Shown here one piece after another: positions 1 to 13,470 of a DNA stretch of 64,000 nt. The position numbers and the translations under genes were made by a program. The stretch spans positions 26,488 through 90,487 of the forward strand of contig VZRR01010917.1 of NCBI GenBank assembly GCA_013398015.1, read 5' to 3'. Origin of the DNA: Oreocharis arfaki. Lineage: Eukaryota > Chordata > Aves > Passeriformes > Paramythiidae. The notes below the pieces were generated by a model, which did not search any database, was not told where the DNA came from, and worked only from the letters and a program-made list of their open reading frames with translations. Position 1 is the stretch's first letter; each line of letters begins with the position of its first letter.

Positions 1-463
1 CCTCCCTGCTCAAGCAGGGTCATCCCAGAGCACAGGGCACGGGATTGTGTCCAGATGGTTCTTGAATATCTCCAGTGAGGGAGACTCTACTCCCTCTCTG
101 AGAAATCTGTTCTGGGGAGTGGTCACCCACTCAATAAAGTTCTTCCTCGTGTTTGAGTGGAATTTCCTGTACATCAGTTTCTACCTATTGCCTCATGTCC
201 TATTGCTTGGCATCACTTAGAAGAGTCTGGCTCCATCTTCTTAACACCCTCCCTTCAGATACTTACAGACATTGATGAGGTCCCATCGCAATTGTCTCAC
301 CTCAAGGCTGAACACGCCCAGCTCACTCGCCTGCTCTTGTAATAGAGGTGTTTCAGTCCCTTAATCATCTTTGTAGCCCTCCTCTAGACTTACTCCAGGA
401 GCTACATGTCTCTTTTGTACTGAGGAGCCCCCAGCTGGACACAACACTCCAGATGCAGCCTCC
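1..463 (-). mobile_element. CR1 LINE 3' fragment, antisense, cut by window start
   Basis: The plus strand reads as the complement of the 3' part of the avian CR1 non-LTR retrotransposon. Recognisable landmarks in order are the 'ttgaatatctccag' segment near 63, 'aagttcttcctcgtgtt' near 138, 'agagtctggctccatc' near 222, 'gacattgatgagg' near 267 and 'tgtactgaggagccc' near 414. These follow the CR1 order and spacing, so the element runs on the minus strand. The copy is diverged and has no intact reading frame. The CR1 3' terminus is not present because the window starts inside the element. The other boundary near 463 is where similarity fades ('ccagatgcagcctc') and is approximate. This is recognition from memory of the family, not an alignment. 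Confidence 0.9.
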
Positions 464-3400
464 CTTCAACTTAACTCACACTGTTATCATTAGGATGAGA
501 AATACATACACAGAGAGGTTTAAAATTCCCTATTTCTAACAAAGCCAGCTTTAACTGGGATGGAAATAATTATGCAAATATGTTGTACCAGATCCACTGC
601 TAAAAAGAAAGCACATTAATAAGTCAAAGTAGTATCACACACATTTTTTGGTGTTTAGACAGACAACAGATTTTTCTAAGTCTCTTTGGACAGCATAACC
701 AATTTGAATTGTGAAAATACGCAGAGTTACCTTTTCTACCTGATTAGTAATTTCAACCCCTTCTGGAAAATGAGACAAAGGTTTGTCCTGTATCTACATT
801 CCCTGCATTTTGTAAATTAATTTCTGCTGTGGCTTTATTTAAGCACGAATCCTACAAACTGCTGTCCTGTGTCATGGTGCTCTACTGGCACTTCTCTTAT
901 TACTGCAAGACAACCCTATAAATGTTTTATAATCCTTTCTTCTTCAGCGAAAAGCAGGAAGTAAAATTGTGTTCGGGAAAACCACTGTGTAGGCTGAGCT
1001 CTAAATAATGTTAATAAGAGCAGAGCATCCTGCCAGTGGTACCACCAGATGCAGAATTTCCAACAGCGAAAGGGAAACCAGGAGGTTTACCTTACTAGAA
1101 ACCAGTAATCGCTTTTAGGGTTTAATATGTAATTATGAAAAAGTGTCAGTCAATGGCCGGGTCCTCCCTATGCTACACAGAGAATTCTGCCTGGCAAACC
1201 TAAATCTGAAGTTAAAGCTCTTGTCTTGCCCATGTGAATTCTGGGTCTAATTGTCGGTGGTTATGAAACTACTGCTCAAAATGCCATGAATAATTCAAAA
1301 CATATATTTGTTTGCAGCAAGAAGGCCAGAAGCAAGACTTTCCCAATTGCTTTTGCAATTTTTGATGAAGCACACCTGACTTTGTCAGGAGATAACACAA
1401 GGAGATAAAATTTACTGTTTCTGACTTTTCAGTTCCCTTTTATATCTGGAATGAGATTTCCATATCCTCTAACCCAGAAGAGTGCTGCTACTTGGCTTGA
1501 GCTTTAAAACTGGAAATTCTGAATTAGCTTGATTGTATCATCTCTGGTTTCAGAGGTGGTGCTATGCTGCTTTATTCTTCACTGAATAAAAAAGCACTGA
1601 AGAAGCCTCTCCTAGCTTTACTGACTACAGCCTCAGTGTCAGTCTGACAAGGCATCACCATTGTGCAGACATCTAAATTCTCCAAGCAATCCAAACCAAA
1701 GTTCCCCTGATCTAACTCTGTAGCCTGCTGTGGGAGGGAGAAACAGCAAAGAATTCTTTTACTGTCTTGGGAGCAGAGCTGGCAGTGATCGCTTGCTCAC
1801 TTCCTAATCAGCTATGAATAGATCTCCTTACATAAGGTGAGTAAAGAAGTGGAAAGACATACATTAAACAGATTCTGGGAACAAGGTGTGTGTCAGACAA
1901 GGCTGCAAAAAGCTAAACTTTGTTTCTCAGTAGTCTTCTGAGAATGTACATTAAAAGCGTGCTACAGGCAGCTCTGAAACTTGTCCAGAAACAATTTACA
2001 GCATCTCAGCCCACGGGGAGACAAGAGAGTGAAGACAAAAATCTCTGCATAGCACAAAGACAGGATGACTCTGACTGTGCCATGCCAAAAAATATGGGTA
2101 AAGCTGTACAAAGTTAGATAGTAATTCAAAATTATTTTTTTTACCTGTAAAGGTTGGAATTGCTTGGAGAACACCAGTGTAATTAGAATACATTTTCTCT
2201 GTACAGATGCAGCAAATAACCTGTGATTTCCTGAATCAAGCAAAAAGAATGAAGACTGGATAATAAAAATTAGGTTGTCTTCAATGAGGTCTTTCGTTAT
2301 GAGGAAGATTTGATAGTGCAAAAATGTCTATTCGTTATATGAAATGGAAAAAAAGTAATTGAGTGGCCATAATAATTTTATTATTGTACAAAAAAATAGG
2401 AAACATCAAACCAATGCTTTGTCAATGTTGTCAGTTTTTACCAACCTTAACACATGATTGTCATCCATTTAGGATGAGAACAAAGATACATAAATTTAGG
2501 CCATTAGTTTGTCATCACATATTTTTTTCAAGGGATGGGAGGCATTCTGTCAGGTCTTTCATTCTGCCACTCTCCTACTGATTTAGATTCACTTTCTTTC
2601 AGATTGTATTCTCATATTTGAAGCCTTTTCAATGAGAGGAATGAAATAAAGGACCCTCCTCTGCTTTTCCAAAAATAGTGTCCAGGAGCAAGGGAATGGA
2701 AATCTTGGATGTGATACATAGGCAAATATATTTCTGAATTCATTCATTGCTCTGTGAAGCTAAGGTGTATATCCTCAGTGGATATATTTTTGTATAAATC
2801 TTGGAAAGGATAAACATTTGTCCTTTTTTTATTGTTTATTTCTTAGCTTTTCATTAAATATTTATTGAAACGAGGATCTAAGGATCCATTTCACAAATAG
2901 ATTTTCTTTTGACTTATTTCATGATCATTTGAATTTTTTTAAGCAAAGACTTTAGCTCCCTAGAAACTAGTCTGCAAGTTATAATTCCATCTTCAGTAAC
3001 TCTGATGTACTTTACTTGTTGAAGCTGTCTTATGATCTTGATATCTGTCCTCTTTATCTTTGATATGCTTATCATATAATCAAAAGTAATGGTCCAAATT
3101 CAAATTTGTTGAAGACACATTGCTAGTAAGTACTTTACTAAAAACTTCACTGATTACATTTATCTCATTCTCAAGTATGAGATACAATTTTTAACTAATG
3201 ATTTCAGAGTTTGTAGGATAAAATGCAAAGGACATGAAGGCAATGAAAGTGATAATGATATTTATACTGAGACTGAGTGGGCATGCAAATAATTTTACAA
3301 ACATGTGGCATACTCAGGAGATCTTCCAATCTGAGCCTGATCTTTTCAGGCAGGGTTCTGGTGAATTTAATTTTAATCTATTTGGCTTTTTAATTCAGGC

Positions 3401-4702
3401 TTGAGTGCTATTTATCTAATTTCATGCAACTAGCAGAGGTGCTTATGTTAGGATTATGACCACCCTAGGCTCCTTTAATAGTCAATGGAAAAAATAAATA
3501 CCTCTAGACTACATTTTAGCTCATCAGACTTCACAGTTTTCCTTAAGGTATGCCTCTTCCTCTGTCTTCCTAGCAATGAAGGGGGTCTGAGGAGACAATA
3601 ATCCTGTCTCCTCAGTGCTTTACTGCAGTGGAATTATCCCAGGCTCTTTGTAGAAGTGGGAGCTCATCCAAGCTTGATGGAAGGTGTCCAAAAATAACAT
3701 CAGAGTAAATATCTGGGGTCTAAAATTGAATCTCCTTGGAAGAAATAACTTTATTTTGGTCTGTGATTTGCATGTGCTCCACTCTAAAAACCATTATTGA
3801 GTCAGAAATGCACTAAGTTGTGTTGTAATTATTATTATTTTGGTAATGAATAAAGTTGAAAATCACTGTTGCCATATTTCTTCTCTTTACCACATTTCAT
3901 GGTAGATTTTGTCATTTGATTGCATAGTAAATATCTGGTATGTCAGTCCCATGGTATGATAATCGCTATAAATATTACAAAGTAAATAGAGCCAGTATCA
4001 GTAACCTCGTAACAATTCTTGGACCTACTAAGCTTCTTACCAAGTTGAAGGAACTTGTAATTATCTCAACACCTTTTTCCTTCCTTCATTTCTGTTTTAT
4101 CAAGGACAGAATTCAAAATCACCTTCTCTACTTCTAAATTCTTCATAGTCTCTTTACACTTCTGCTACTTGCCCCACAATGTCTCACTCTGCGTGTGAAA
4201 GCCCCGTCTATTTCGTCCTCTCCATTTGACTGCACACATCAGGATCAGATAGTGACTTCTCCAACTTGTCATATTAACATTTACAAATGCAAACATCTGC
4301 ATTTTCATTTCTTATTTTTCGGTAACCATCCAAGTGTAAATAAATCGCTGCTCAAGTTCATGCTCTGAGAAGACAGAAATCCATTAAGGATGTTTCCCTT
4401 TATAATAAGAGGATAAATAGTGCTGTGTAGAGACTTCTGCACTTTGACAAGAAAAGACTAGCCCTTTCCTAATGTAATTCCTTCTAGTGTGGGCTTTGAG
4501 ACCATTTTTGTTATGTCTGTACCTAGGATTTTCATATCTAATTGTCAAGAAATAAAACTGCCTCTGCCCTACTTCCACATGTTTATACATTTCTCTTTTG
4601 TCTGTTTTTGCCACATTTTTTCACTTACGTTTTGCCTCGTATGTTCTCATTTTTTTACATCTTATCTGATAGACAGGTGTCTGATGTCTGAGGCAAACAA
4701 TT

Positions 4703-4794
4703 CAATAATTAAAAACAAACAAAAACCCAAAACTAACAAGAAAACCAAACAAAGACACAAAGAAAATAAAAACAAAATACCCCAAAACTAAATG
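4703..4794. repeat. A-rich low-complexity tract (AAAC/AAAG-like)
   Basis: About 90 bases made almost wholly of A interrupted by single C or G (aaacaaac, aaaaccc, aaacaaag and similar units). It opens a chance frame on the plus strand whose translation is Lys/Asn/Thr-rich. It could be a degenerate microsatellite or the eroded A-rich tail of an old retroposed sequence. No element body is recognisable beside it. Confidence 0.6.
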
Positions 4795-7700
4795 CCCAGA
4801 AACCCACTTTCCTCCCACCAAACAGCTTTGTTAGTAGTGGTTATGCTCTTTTTGTATTTTCCCTACCTGCCTCATGACGTTCACAATGATCTCCCTCTGC
4901 TCTGGTTTGCTTAAAATGGTTGTGCAATCCAACTGCTCCTTGCAAGAAAAAGAAGTACTGTAAAAATCCACAGCAAATAGGTATAGAAACTGAGCAGGAC
5001 CACCCCAGTTCAATCCTTTTTGGGTCTCTGCACCCAGTACTAACTCTTATATGGCTACAGAATCAGAAAGATTTAGGCTGTGGGAAGGGCTTAAGTCCCT
5101 TCAAAAACCAGCAAAACCAGAGTAATTGAAGAAATATACTTGTAATTTTCTATGGTTGAGATAAGACTGGCCCCAAGTATTTAATTCAAGAAACATCAAA
5201 TTAACTCCTATCCAAATTTTTATCATTTCATTAACTTTCTCTTACAGCAATTTTGGTGTCTTTTGGAATGGACAGATTCTGGTCTCTGTAAGATTAATCT
5301 ATTCCTGCAATAACACTAATTAAAATACTAATACATACTGGAGTTCTGCACTTCATGTTAGAGACTCCGTTTCTTTTGATAGCAAGCTCTTTGTGACTGC
5401 TTGGGCATCTGACAGAGTTTGCACTTTCACAGATTTGAAATTAATTCCCTTGACATTAGTCTTCCACATTTTTTTTTTTACTCAATTGGTCTTAGTCATC
5501 TCTCATCTGGTTTACACATAAATTAGCAATAGGTCATGATAGAATTTGGGAAAGCATACTATAAAGAGCAGAAATTTACATCCCATGGTTAAGATTCAGG
5601 AACAATAAGTAAATTATGGAAAAAGAATCAAGAAGTAGGAAAAAATTTGGACTCTACAACAAAATTTGCATCCTTCCAGTGTTGCTTTTAGCATTGATTT
5701 CGCAGGTAGTATCTCAGAAGATGGAGATAGATTTTACTTCTAATTTACCTCAGAATGCATTCCCATATTAAAGAAAAATGTGCAAAGGAAGGTTATGGGC
5801 TTCACTGGCTTTACAGTGGTGCAAAATTCTCTAAACTTGCAATGGAAGTTACCAGCAAGAGTTAATGTCAAGGTGGCCTCCTGGCAAGTAAAATTCCATC
5901 TGGACTCCTTTCGCAACTGCACAGCTAACAAATCCTAACCTTTGTTTCACTCACACATCCCACATAAGCTTTTTCCTTCGAAACGCTATGTGGCTTTTTT
6001 CCACTTTTGAGCAATGCTATGGCTTAAAGTATAAAGATATTAAAACAAGCTGCTGATCCTGTTATACCATAGGGAATATTCAAATGCTGCTATTCAAATC
6101 TCAGTCTGAAGCTCATTTGGTTGATTTCCGCACCTTTGGTCCCAAAAGGTATTGTTGTAACAAAGCACCTTCACCTCTCTCAGTGGGGGTTGCTGGAAAC
6201 AGATTTCTTTCCATAAGGAATCACCTGCTTGTGCTGCAGCTGAAGAACAATGTTGAACTAGTGCCAGACAGGAAAACAGACTACAAAGAACACACCTGAA
6301 GAAGCTGAAAACCATCTCCTTTCTTGTCATGACAGAGAATTGCAGTCAGTCAAGAGGGAATGGACACAGTCCCACGGTAGTTTAGCTCTGGGTTTGACAC
6401 AGCTGTTTAACACAGAAATTTAACACTGGGTTGTTTCTGTATGGGAAGTTACCACCACTTAAGTAACACCTGATCAATATTGGGAAGGTCAGCAGGGTCT
6501 GAGGAATGCTTTCTGGATCTTAGACCTAAGCCTTAGAATCACTGTCCATGGGAAGTCAAGATTGCTTTGTTCTTCACTACTTCAAGACATTATGTTTTCA
6601 ATGGTTCAAAAATCCAACTTCCATCTGATTCTTCAGAAAACTATTCCAGAGATTGATGCCCACCAGGCCGAGGGGTGTCTGTGATCTCTCTGTCATTTTT
6701 GTCCTTGCTGTCATTTTTCTTTCAGTTTGAAGAGGAAGAGCAATGGCTGAATTACTTCACTACCATATGTATGCACTCATGTGTAGCTCATTTCCACTGC
6801 CATGAAGAAGCTTTTTGACACCCTAAAGTAGCAGGAAAGAAAATATTTGCAGCCATTAACAAATGCAGCATTTAATGACATTATGAGCCTGCCTGATCAG
6901 AGCCCTTTACTGGATATTGGATTGCTTGTTGAAAGTCAATTTTACAACAAAATAAACACCAGCACGACATAAATTTCACTAGTTTAGTTTTCAGATGTAG
7001 TTATATGCCATATTACTCCTCAGGGGTGAGAAACATAATGTGTGCAAATGAATTTAGATACACAGCAACTGATTTTCTAGTGACGATATAATTAAGGCTA
7101 TAAAAGACAGCCTGTATCTACTGTGAGAGCTTCTCACACGTTCATATATACACAACAACTGTATTTTTTTCTTATTTTGCTGTAACACTTGTCTTTTTGT
7201 AAAACAAGCAAATTATACAGTGTCTAAAAAATTTCTAAAAGACTGAGAAGCACAATAATTAGACCACTGACTAAAATTTTGCATTTGAGAAAAATAAACA
7301 TTGCTAAATCAACATACATCCTATTTATTTGATATAAGTACTTGTTTTCAATACAGATACATGCACATCATGGGAACAAAGTGAGTAGCTTCAGCACTTC
7401 AGTTTTCAGTTCTTTTTCAAGATGATCACCTGTTTTCCTAAGCAAGTGCCTATCAGAGTCCCTCTGGCTCCTGAACGAATTATTCATCCACTCTGGCTTC
7501 ACTTGGGATAAAGACAGTACCAAGGAGGCACAGTGCATTATTTTCTTTTGTATCAAGGGAGGCTTCATTGCACTGCTTTTTTTTACTGCAACCAGAGGAA
7601 TTGACTAAATATTGCAATTAGAAGCACCGCTCAGCTGTCTGTTCTCCATGTTCACCTGAGAAAGCAGAAGAGAAGTGACAGTGGCTTTATAGCAGCAGGG

Positions 7701-8170
7701 CAGAGACAGAGGACTGCTGAGGAGTATAAGCGTGAAAGTGGAAGGGGAGGGGATAAAGATATCCAAGCACCAGGAGCTGAGATCCATCACTGAAAAGAAA
7801 GCTGAGATATTTTAAAATACATTTTGGAATCCATAAATAAGAATGTTTAAACCTGTACTTTAAACAGGCACAGTAGATAAACATCAATAAACTGAACTTC
7901 CTTCTCCAGCGTAAAGCAGAGAATTATTTAGGCAGATACTTGGAGCTGCTTTTTACTCCAGGTTTATGTGTAAAATTTCATAGATTTCTCTGAGAATTTT
8001 GATTCCTAAAAAAAAATAACAAAACAAATAGATAGACAATTTGAAGCAGAAGGAAAGAATATTACTTCCCTTCAGTCATGTAAGACATGCATGTATAATA
8101 GCTAATGATCAAGGCTGGTCAATAGAATCCTGTTAAATTTCTTTCCCAGTACAAAACAGCATTTTCTGCC

Positions 8171-8194
8171 AAAAAAAAAAAAAAATATATATTA
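8171..8194. repeat. Poly-A run grading into (TA)n
   Basis: Fifteen consecutive A residues followed by a short tatatat run. A simple sequence, probably length-variable between individuals. Confidence 0.8.
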
Positions 8195-8457
8195 TGTTAG
8201 AAAATCAAGTAACTGAGAAATGAAACATTTAAAATTTTGTATGAGAATATGAAATACTTTATCTGAAAGCCAAAAAAATTCAACTCAAATATTTATATTT
8301 TCTGCTGTGCGTTGTGCTTTCTAATTAAACTGCAGCTCATAAATCACACAACATACCTCCTGCCTTCATTGAGAGGAGATAAACAGATGAATAACATAAG
8401 AAGGAGTCAGGCTGGAGAGACCATCAAAATGGCAGAACGGGATTGTAAATCCTGAAG

Positions 8458-8520
8458 CAATAATTATAACTTTATAATATAATATACTTTATAATAGCTT
8501 TATAATTATAATATAATCCT
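8458..8520. repeat. AT-only repeat abutting a CR1 3' end
   Basis: About 60 bases built from tataa/ataata units (taattataac, tttataatat, aatatacttt, ataatagctt). Several segments are self-complementary. It lies directly against the 3' end of the antisense CR1 that starts at 8521. CR1 elements often end next to short AT-rich repeats, so the tract may be the target site or a tail-derived microsatellite. Confidence 0.65.
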
Positions 8521-8955
8521 CATAGAATAGTTTAAATTGGAAGGGACCTTTAAAGGTCATCTGGTCCTAGCCCCCTGCCATGGGCTGGGACATCTTCAGC
8601 TAAATCCGATTGTTCAGAGCCCCCTCCAATATAACCTTGAATGTGTCCAGGAATGGAATGTTTCCACCTCTACAGGGAACCTGTTCCTAGAAACTTCATT
8701 TTTGTGAAACATGCAAAAAACTTTTTTTGTGTTGTATCTAAATTGACCCTCCCTCAGTTTAAAATCATTGCCTCTTGTTGTATTGCAATAGGCCCTGCTA
8801 AAAAGTCTGTTCCCTTCTTTCTCGTAAACCCCATTTTAGCACAGAAGGGCTGCAATGAGGTTTCTCCAGAGCCTTCTCTTTTCCAGGCTGAACAGTTCCA
8901 ACTCTCTCAACCTTTCCTCACAGAAGAGGTGCACCAGTCTTATGATCATGTCTGG
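8521..8955 (-). mobile_element. CR1 LINE 3' fragment, antisense
   Basis: The plus strand begins 'catagaatag..aattggaagggacctttaaaggtcat', the complement of the CR1 3' end. It continues through 'cagagccccctccaatat', 'aacctgttcctag', 'cattgcctcttgt', 'ccttctcttttccaggctgaac' and 'ctctcaacctttcctcaca' in CR1 order. The element is 5'-truncated, as most CR1 copies are. An open frame of 138 codons on the opposite (plus) strand, 8641-9057, is an antisense shadow of this repeat and should not be read as a gene. The right boundary is approximate. Confidence 0.93.
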
Positions 8956-10003
8956 AACCAAATTAAGGAGAATGAAGAGGATAACTTTAATTTTACGTGG
9001 AAAAAAAAGAAAGTAAGAGTAACCATGAAGGTCTACTTTTTAAGAAAGGGTGACTAAAATTTCCACATTTACATTTAAAAGTAAAGCCCTGCTCAAAATC
9101 TCAAGACCAAACATTAGATAACTAGTAATTCTAGCTGCTAGCAAGACTAGGAAAAAATAACGAAAATAACCAGAGAGATAATTTCTAACATTTTCAAAAC
9201 TGCCCAAGTGATCAAGGATCTTTAACTCCCTTGCAATATAAAAGATTTTCCATCAGCTTTAGTGGAAATTAGGTTGACGTATATGAAGCAAAAATAATTA
9301 AAAATAACTTCTTCCTCTGTGGCTCCCAGCACTTCCCAGGCTTGGCATCAACATGCTCCAGCGGAAAGCTCCACATGAAGTTGCTTTTCTGTTTAATACT
9401 GGTCCTATTACACAGAATGAAAAATAAATTCAGAGAATGAAACTTTCTAGATTCACATGTATCTGCTCAACTTAAATGCTGAGCTTTGTTTGCAAGACAG
9501 CTTTTAAAACCCATTGTGTTGAAACCATGGTTTTTGAGCAAAATGGGAACCTGACAGAGTGGTGAATAATTATTTTTCAGAAATTAAAGCCAGGAATTGG
9601 AGTGAACAGAGAATACAGCTTAGACTTAGAGGAAAAAAAAAAAGAGGCACAATTCTGAGTTTATTTTGTCTACTTGTTCCCAGGAGAAAGCCAAATAGAA
9701 AATTCTTTATGCTAAGAAAAGGAAATTTAAAATGGTAAATATAAGGTTATCACTTACCTAGTGACAAATTTCCCGCCTTGTCTTCATTACTGTTTTCATA
9801 TACATCCCAAAGTTGTTTATTATATAACATAATATAAAATAATAGCATCGTGATGAAAGCTATACATGCAAAGGCTAGATTTATTTAACTATTCTCTCCA
9901 AAAGCAAGCAACCTACTTGGACCTCCAGTTTATTTTCTACCTGAAATTTTTCTTTGAGCCATTACAGTGTGTTGTTCTATTTGTGTATTTGGGTTTCTTT
10001 TGC

Positions 10004-10018
10004 TTGTTTGTTTGTTTG
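10004..10018. repeat. (TTTG)n short microsatellite
   Basis: About four copies of the tttg tetranucleotide in 'tgtttgtttgtttg'. Too short to mean more than a simple repeat. Confidence 0.75.
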
Positions 10019-13000
10019 TAAGACAAATTGCTGCTATTCCATGAGGGCTAGGCCTTGACTACTCACGCGGCTCAGCACTGACTGATTACTCTGAGTTTAG
10101 GTGATGCAGCTGCCCATGGAAAAAGTGATCTGCTCAGCTGCTCAGGGAGGCAAAGGCTGTAGCCCTGTTTTAACTTACAGCAATAGCCTATGTTTATTAC
10201 ATTCTGACAAAACCAGATATATTAAATGCTATTGGCTTGTCATAGTGCTGATCATTGGCTCCTAAATATATTAATAACACAACCAATTACTACACAGTTA
10301 TATATAAGGTTACTAAGCAATACAACCATAGTCGAGAGCATATCAAAGATCTCAAACAATAAGAACATATAATATTAAATAATAACCATAGGGGTCAGAA
10401 AGTATACTCCATCTGTTGAAAGACATCTTTATTGATTCATTACTACAATGGTGTGATCATTCATACTACCTCAGACTGATCAAAACCAGAAATGACAGAA
10501 GAAGTACTGAAGTGCTATCAGTTGTACCTAATATGTTGCTTTTACCAGACAGACACCAGATCCCCAGCTCTGGTGAGTTTGGTCTTTACTTGCAGTTAAC
10601 AAGATGCTTTCCTGTCCTGTTATATCCTCTCTAACTATTTTTAGAAGTGTTTTACACTTACCCAAGCAGTGCTCATCAATGTGTGAAATTAAAGTAAGAG
10701 CTGATCAGTATGTGAAAGCAAGGTTCATAGAGTTAATTTATGAATAAATTATGCCAGAGATCCTGAATACATTTAAGGAACGCTGTGCCGCCTGCTAAAA
10801 TGAGCTGTTACTACTACACTGACATCTGAAATGAGAATGGCTGCAAGCAAACACTGGCTGGAATTTAGTGAGGTAGGGCAAATATCAGCAAGTTACTAAA
10901 TACAGACAGATAATGGTGTTTTGCTGGGATGAATAGTATAAATCATATCTTTAAGCATGAAAGGCAGAATTGCAAAAACTCTGTTTTTAGTGTTAAAGAT
11001 GTACAATTTAAAGCTAATGTTTCATGCTGTAGATATGGTTTACAAATAAACCGTATTTTTTCTGCTTAAGTTATTGAAATGAAAAGTTCCATGTGTACTT
11101 CTGATGCCTGCGTGTTAGGAATGTAAGTGCTTTAGCTGTTCAAATGAAGCTGCTCTGGAATATGTAAAAAGTTGATATAGCCTGTTAAATTAGTCTCATG
11201 CTCCAAAATAAACTGGATCAATTTCTTGCAGTTTGGGCTCAAAGAGACTGTGAACAACACACAGAGTTAGGAGTAAAATCAAATGAACAATAATAATAGC
11301 ATGGAAGAACACTAAAGATAAATTCTCTCTTCAATTCTCTGGAAACTCAAAGCATCTAAGAAAGATTTAATCCATATACATGGTATTTGTAGGAAAGCAA
11401 ATGGAAAGTAGCCTTATTTCTGATAATGGAAGGTTCTGGCACACTCAATGCATCTAGACAGATAATTGTGCGTGTCAAACCAATTTTGCAGGAGATGGGA
11501 TATGTAGCATACTAATGTCTGATGTGGTTGATAGTATATCTACTCCACTTTCCAACAGAGTGGTGGTGGGCTATGATAGCATATTTTACAGCACTGGCTA
11601 GAAAGTATTATGTGTACATGCTGATGAAACAAATAAGATAAGCTTGGTCTTTTCATCCTCACAATTCTTCTAAAATGTGCTCTTGCTTTCTCTACTGAGC
11701 TATTGCATGAGTGTTTGACAAGCAGAACATGTTAAGGAATAAAGTTTTGAGAAAAGTGAGAATTTAGATGTAGATTATTTTCCTAAAAATTATGCTTTAA
11801 AATTATGATAAATTTAAAACCATAATAATTTTTTTCAAAGGTTTAATGAGTTTAAAACTGTGGTTCTAAGCCTACAATTAGTTGTATGAAGATGGAGCTA
11901 TGTGCCTCCATAAAAACTGCCAGGAAGCTGGGAGACACACTCAAGCTCAGTATCTTCTGAAACTGATGAAAACTATTTCAGAGGTTTAGAATTACTGAAC
12001 AGAAATACAACCCTGCAGTTTTGTAGGTCAGAGCAGTTGTTACTCCACTAAAACAAGACAGATTTGTGATTAAATCGTGTAACAGAAAAATAAAGCAGTT
12101 ATTTCTCAGGTAAGACTAGGGAAGCTCACTTCCCCTCATCATGAGTTTCAATCATTTTTCAATGTAAAAAAAATGTAGATTTCCTCAAACATTTGAGTAA
12201 CTCTAAGAATAAACTACATTTGCTTATTCAACTATAAAAAAATTTTAGCTTTTTCATGTTTTTTCAGGGTAATGTTTTGAAGATCACATTAGACTCACTT
12301 AAATAGTTTCCACAGCTCCATTTCAGCAAATATTTTTCCAAATAATACTACATGGTAGTAGTTTGACTTTTTTAAAGGTAAGATTTACTTTTGCACTTTC
12401 TAAATGAAGCAAAATGTTTTTCTCCAGATATACATATAATGGAAATTATAATATTGGGTATAAACTCAAAATTGTTTATTTCTCACTATTTTGGTTGATT
12501 AGACAACAATTCAATATTTTCTGTTCCAATGTTGAATGGAAATTTTTTTTAAAGTGTGAAGTTACACGCAAAATAAAAATTATTTCACTAAAGTAGTAAT
12601 TTACATGGTGTCAAGGTAATAACTGAATTTAAACCGCGTCAAAAATGCTGGCATTTCTCAGTAGTGAAAGATATATGGGATATGTTTCCAAGATGTGCAA
12701 CTAGGAAAGGATGAAATTAAAGAAATCTTGTGAAAAAGAAAAAGAAAAAAAAAGAAGCATGAGAAGGTGTTTTGGAACACAGCTGCAAATTGTGATTAAT
12801 GAAGCTTGGTACATTAGTGAACTAAAAAAAGACTTCCACTTGATGTCTGCTTGTCTGATCGGGTAGATTTGGAAACTGATTTTTAACATGTCTGATAGTT
12901 CTCTTTAATTTTTTCTAATCCAGTGGTTAGTCCTGCTGCCTGGAAGCAGGCATGTCAGCTGAAAGGACACAGCCACTTACATTTGCTTCTGCTGAGATTA

Positions 13001-13209
13001 CATTTATAATACCTCGTACCATTGAAAAAAAATTAAATTTTTTAGCTTTATTTAAAATATACAGGTTTCCAGAAATAAAAATGGATATGTGATCAGCTCT
13101 ATTTGCATAAGTTGTACATATTTTACATTAAAAACACCCTGTAATCCTCTGTGTACTATTGTTGTTCCACTTATAAAAGTACAACCTGGTGCACAATTAA
13201 ATCATACAA

Positions 13210-13470
13210 AAATACATTAAAAGCTCTAATGCTGCCTTGTAAGGCTTGTGAAATAATGAACATTTTCTGCTCACAGTCATAGCCATTATAATGTTATTAC
13301 ACAGTCATTAAATTGAAGCTGTTATTCCACTGCTAAAACAACTGATCAATATCCATTACCATTCAGTGATGGTTGGAGCCAAAATGAGATTATATTGCAA
13401 ATGAGCCGCAGACAAGGTAATGATCCCTCCATTTTGATATATTTAAAGGCATTCCCTAAAGCAGATAGTT
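13210..13470. promoter_or_regulatory. Candidate conserved non-coding (enhancer-like) block
   Basis: This is inference. The block lacks repeats and open frames but is dense in TAAT/ATTA homeodomain-type cores and has an ATTTGCAAT-like octamer neighbourhood on one strand ('attgcaaatgag' near 13396). It also holds TGATCAATAT and CATTAAATT segments. This texture is typical of vertebrate developmental enhancers in gene deserts. I cannot measure conservation, and TAAT cores are frequent by chance in AT-rich DNA. Confidence 0.25.

Larger units (their letters stand above)
464..8457. other. AT-rich non-coding stretch, no gene recognised
   Basis: About 8 kb of AT-rich DNA with only short open frames (the longest is 119 codons at 1962-2321, minus strand). 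None shows a recognisable domain, coding-like composition or convincing splice sites. It contains simple-sequence runs such as the A-rich block at 4703-4794 and an A15 run at 8171-8185. I see nothing else I can support. Confidence 0.6.

Noticed and set aside
8641..9057. 138-codon open frame on the plus strand
   Set aside because: It lies antisense to a CR1 copy (8521-8955), and its translation is the reverse complement of CR1 3' sequence. It is not a gene.
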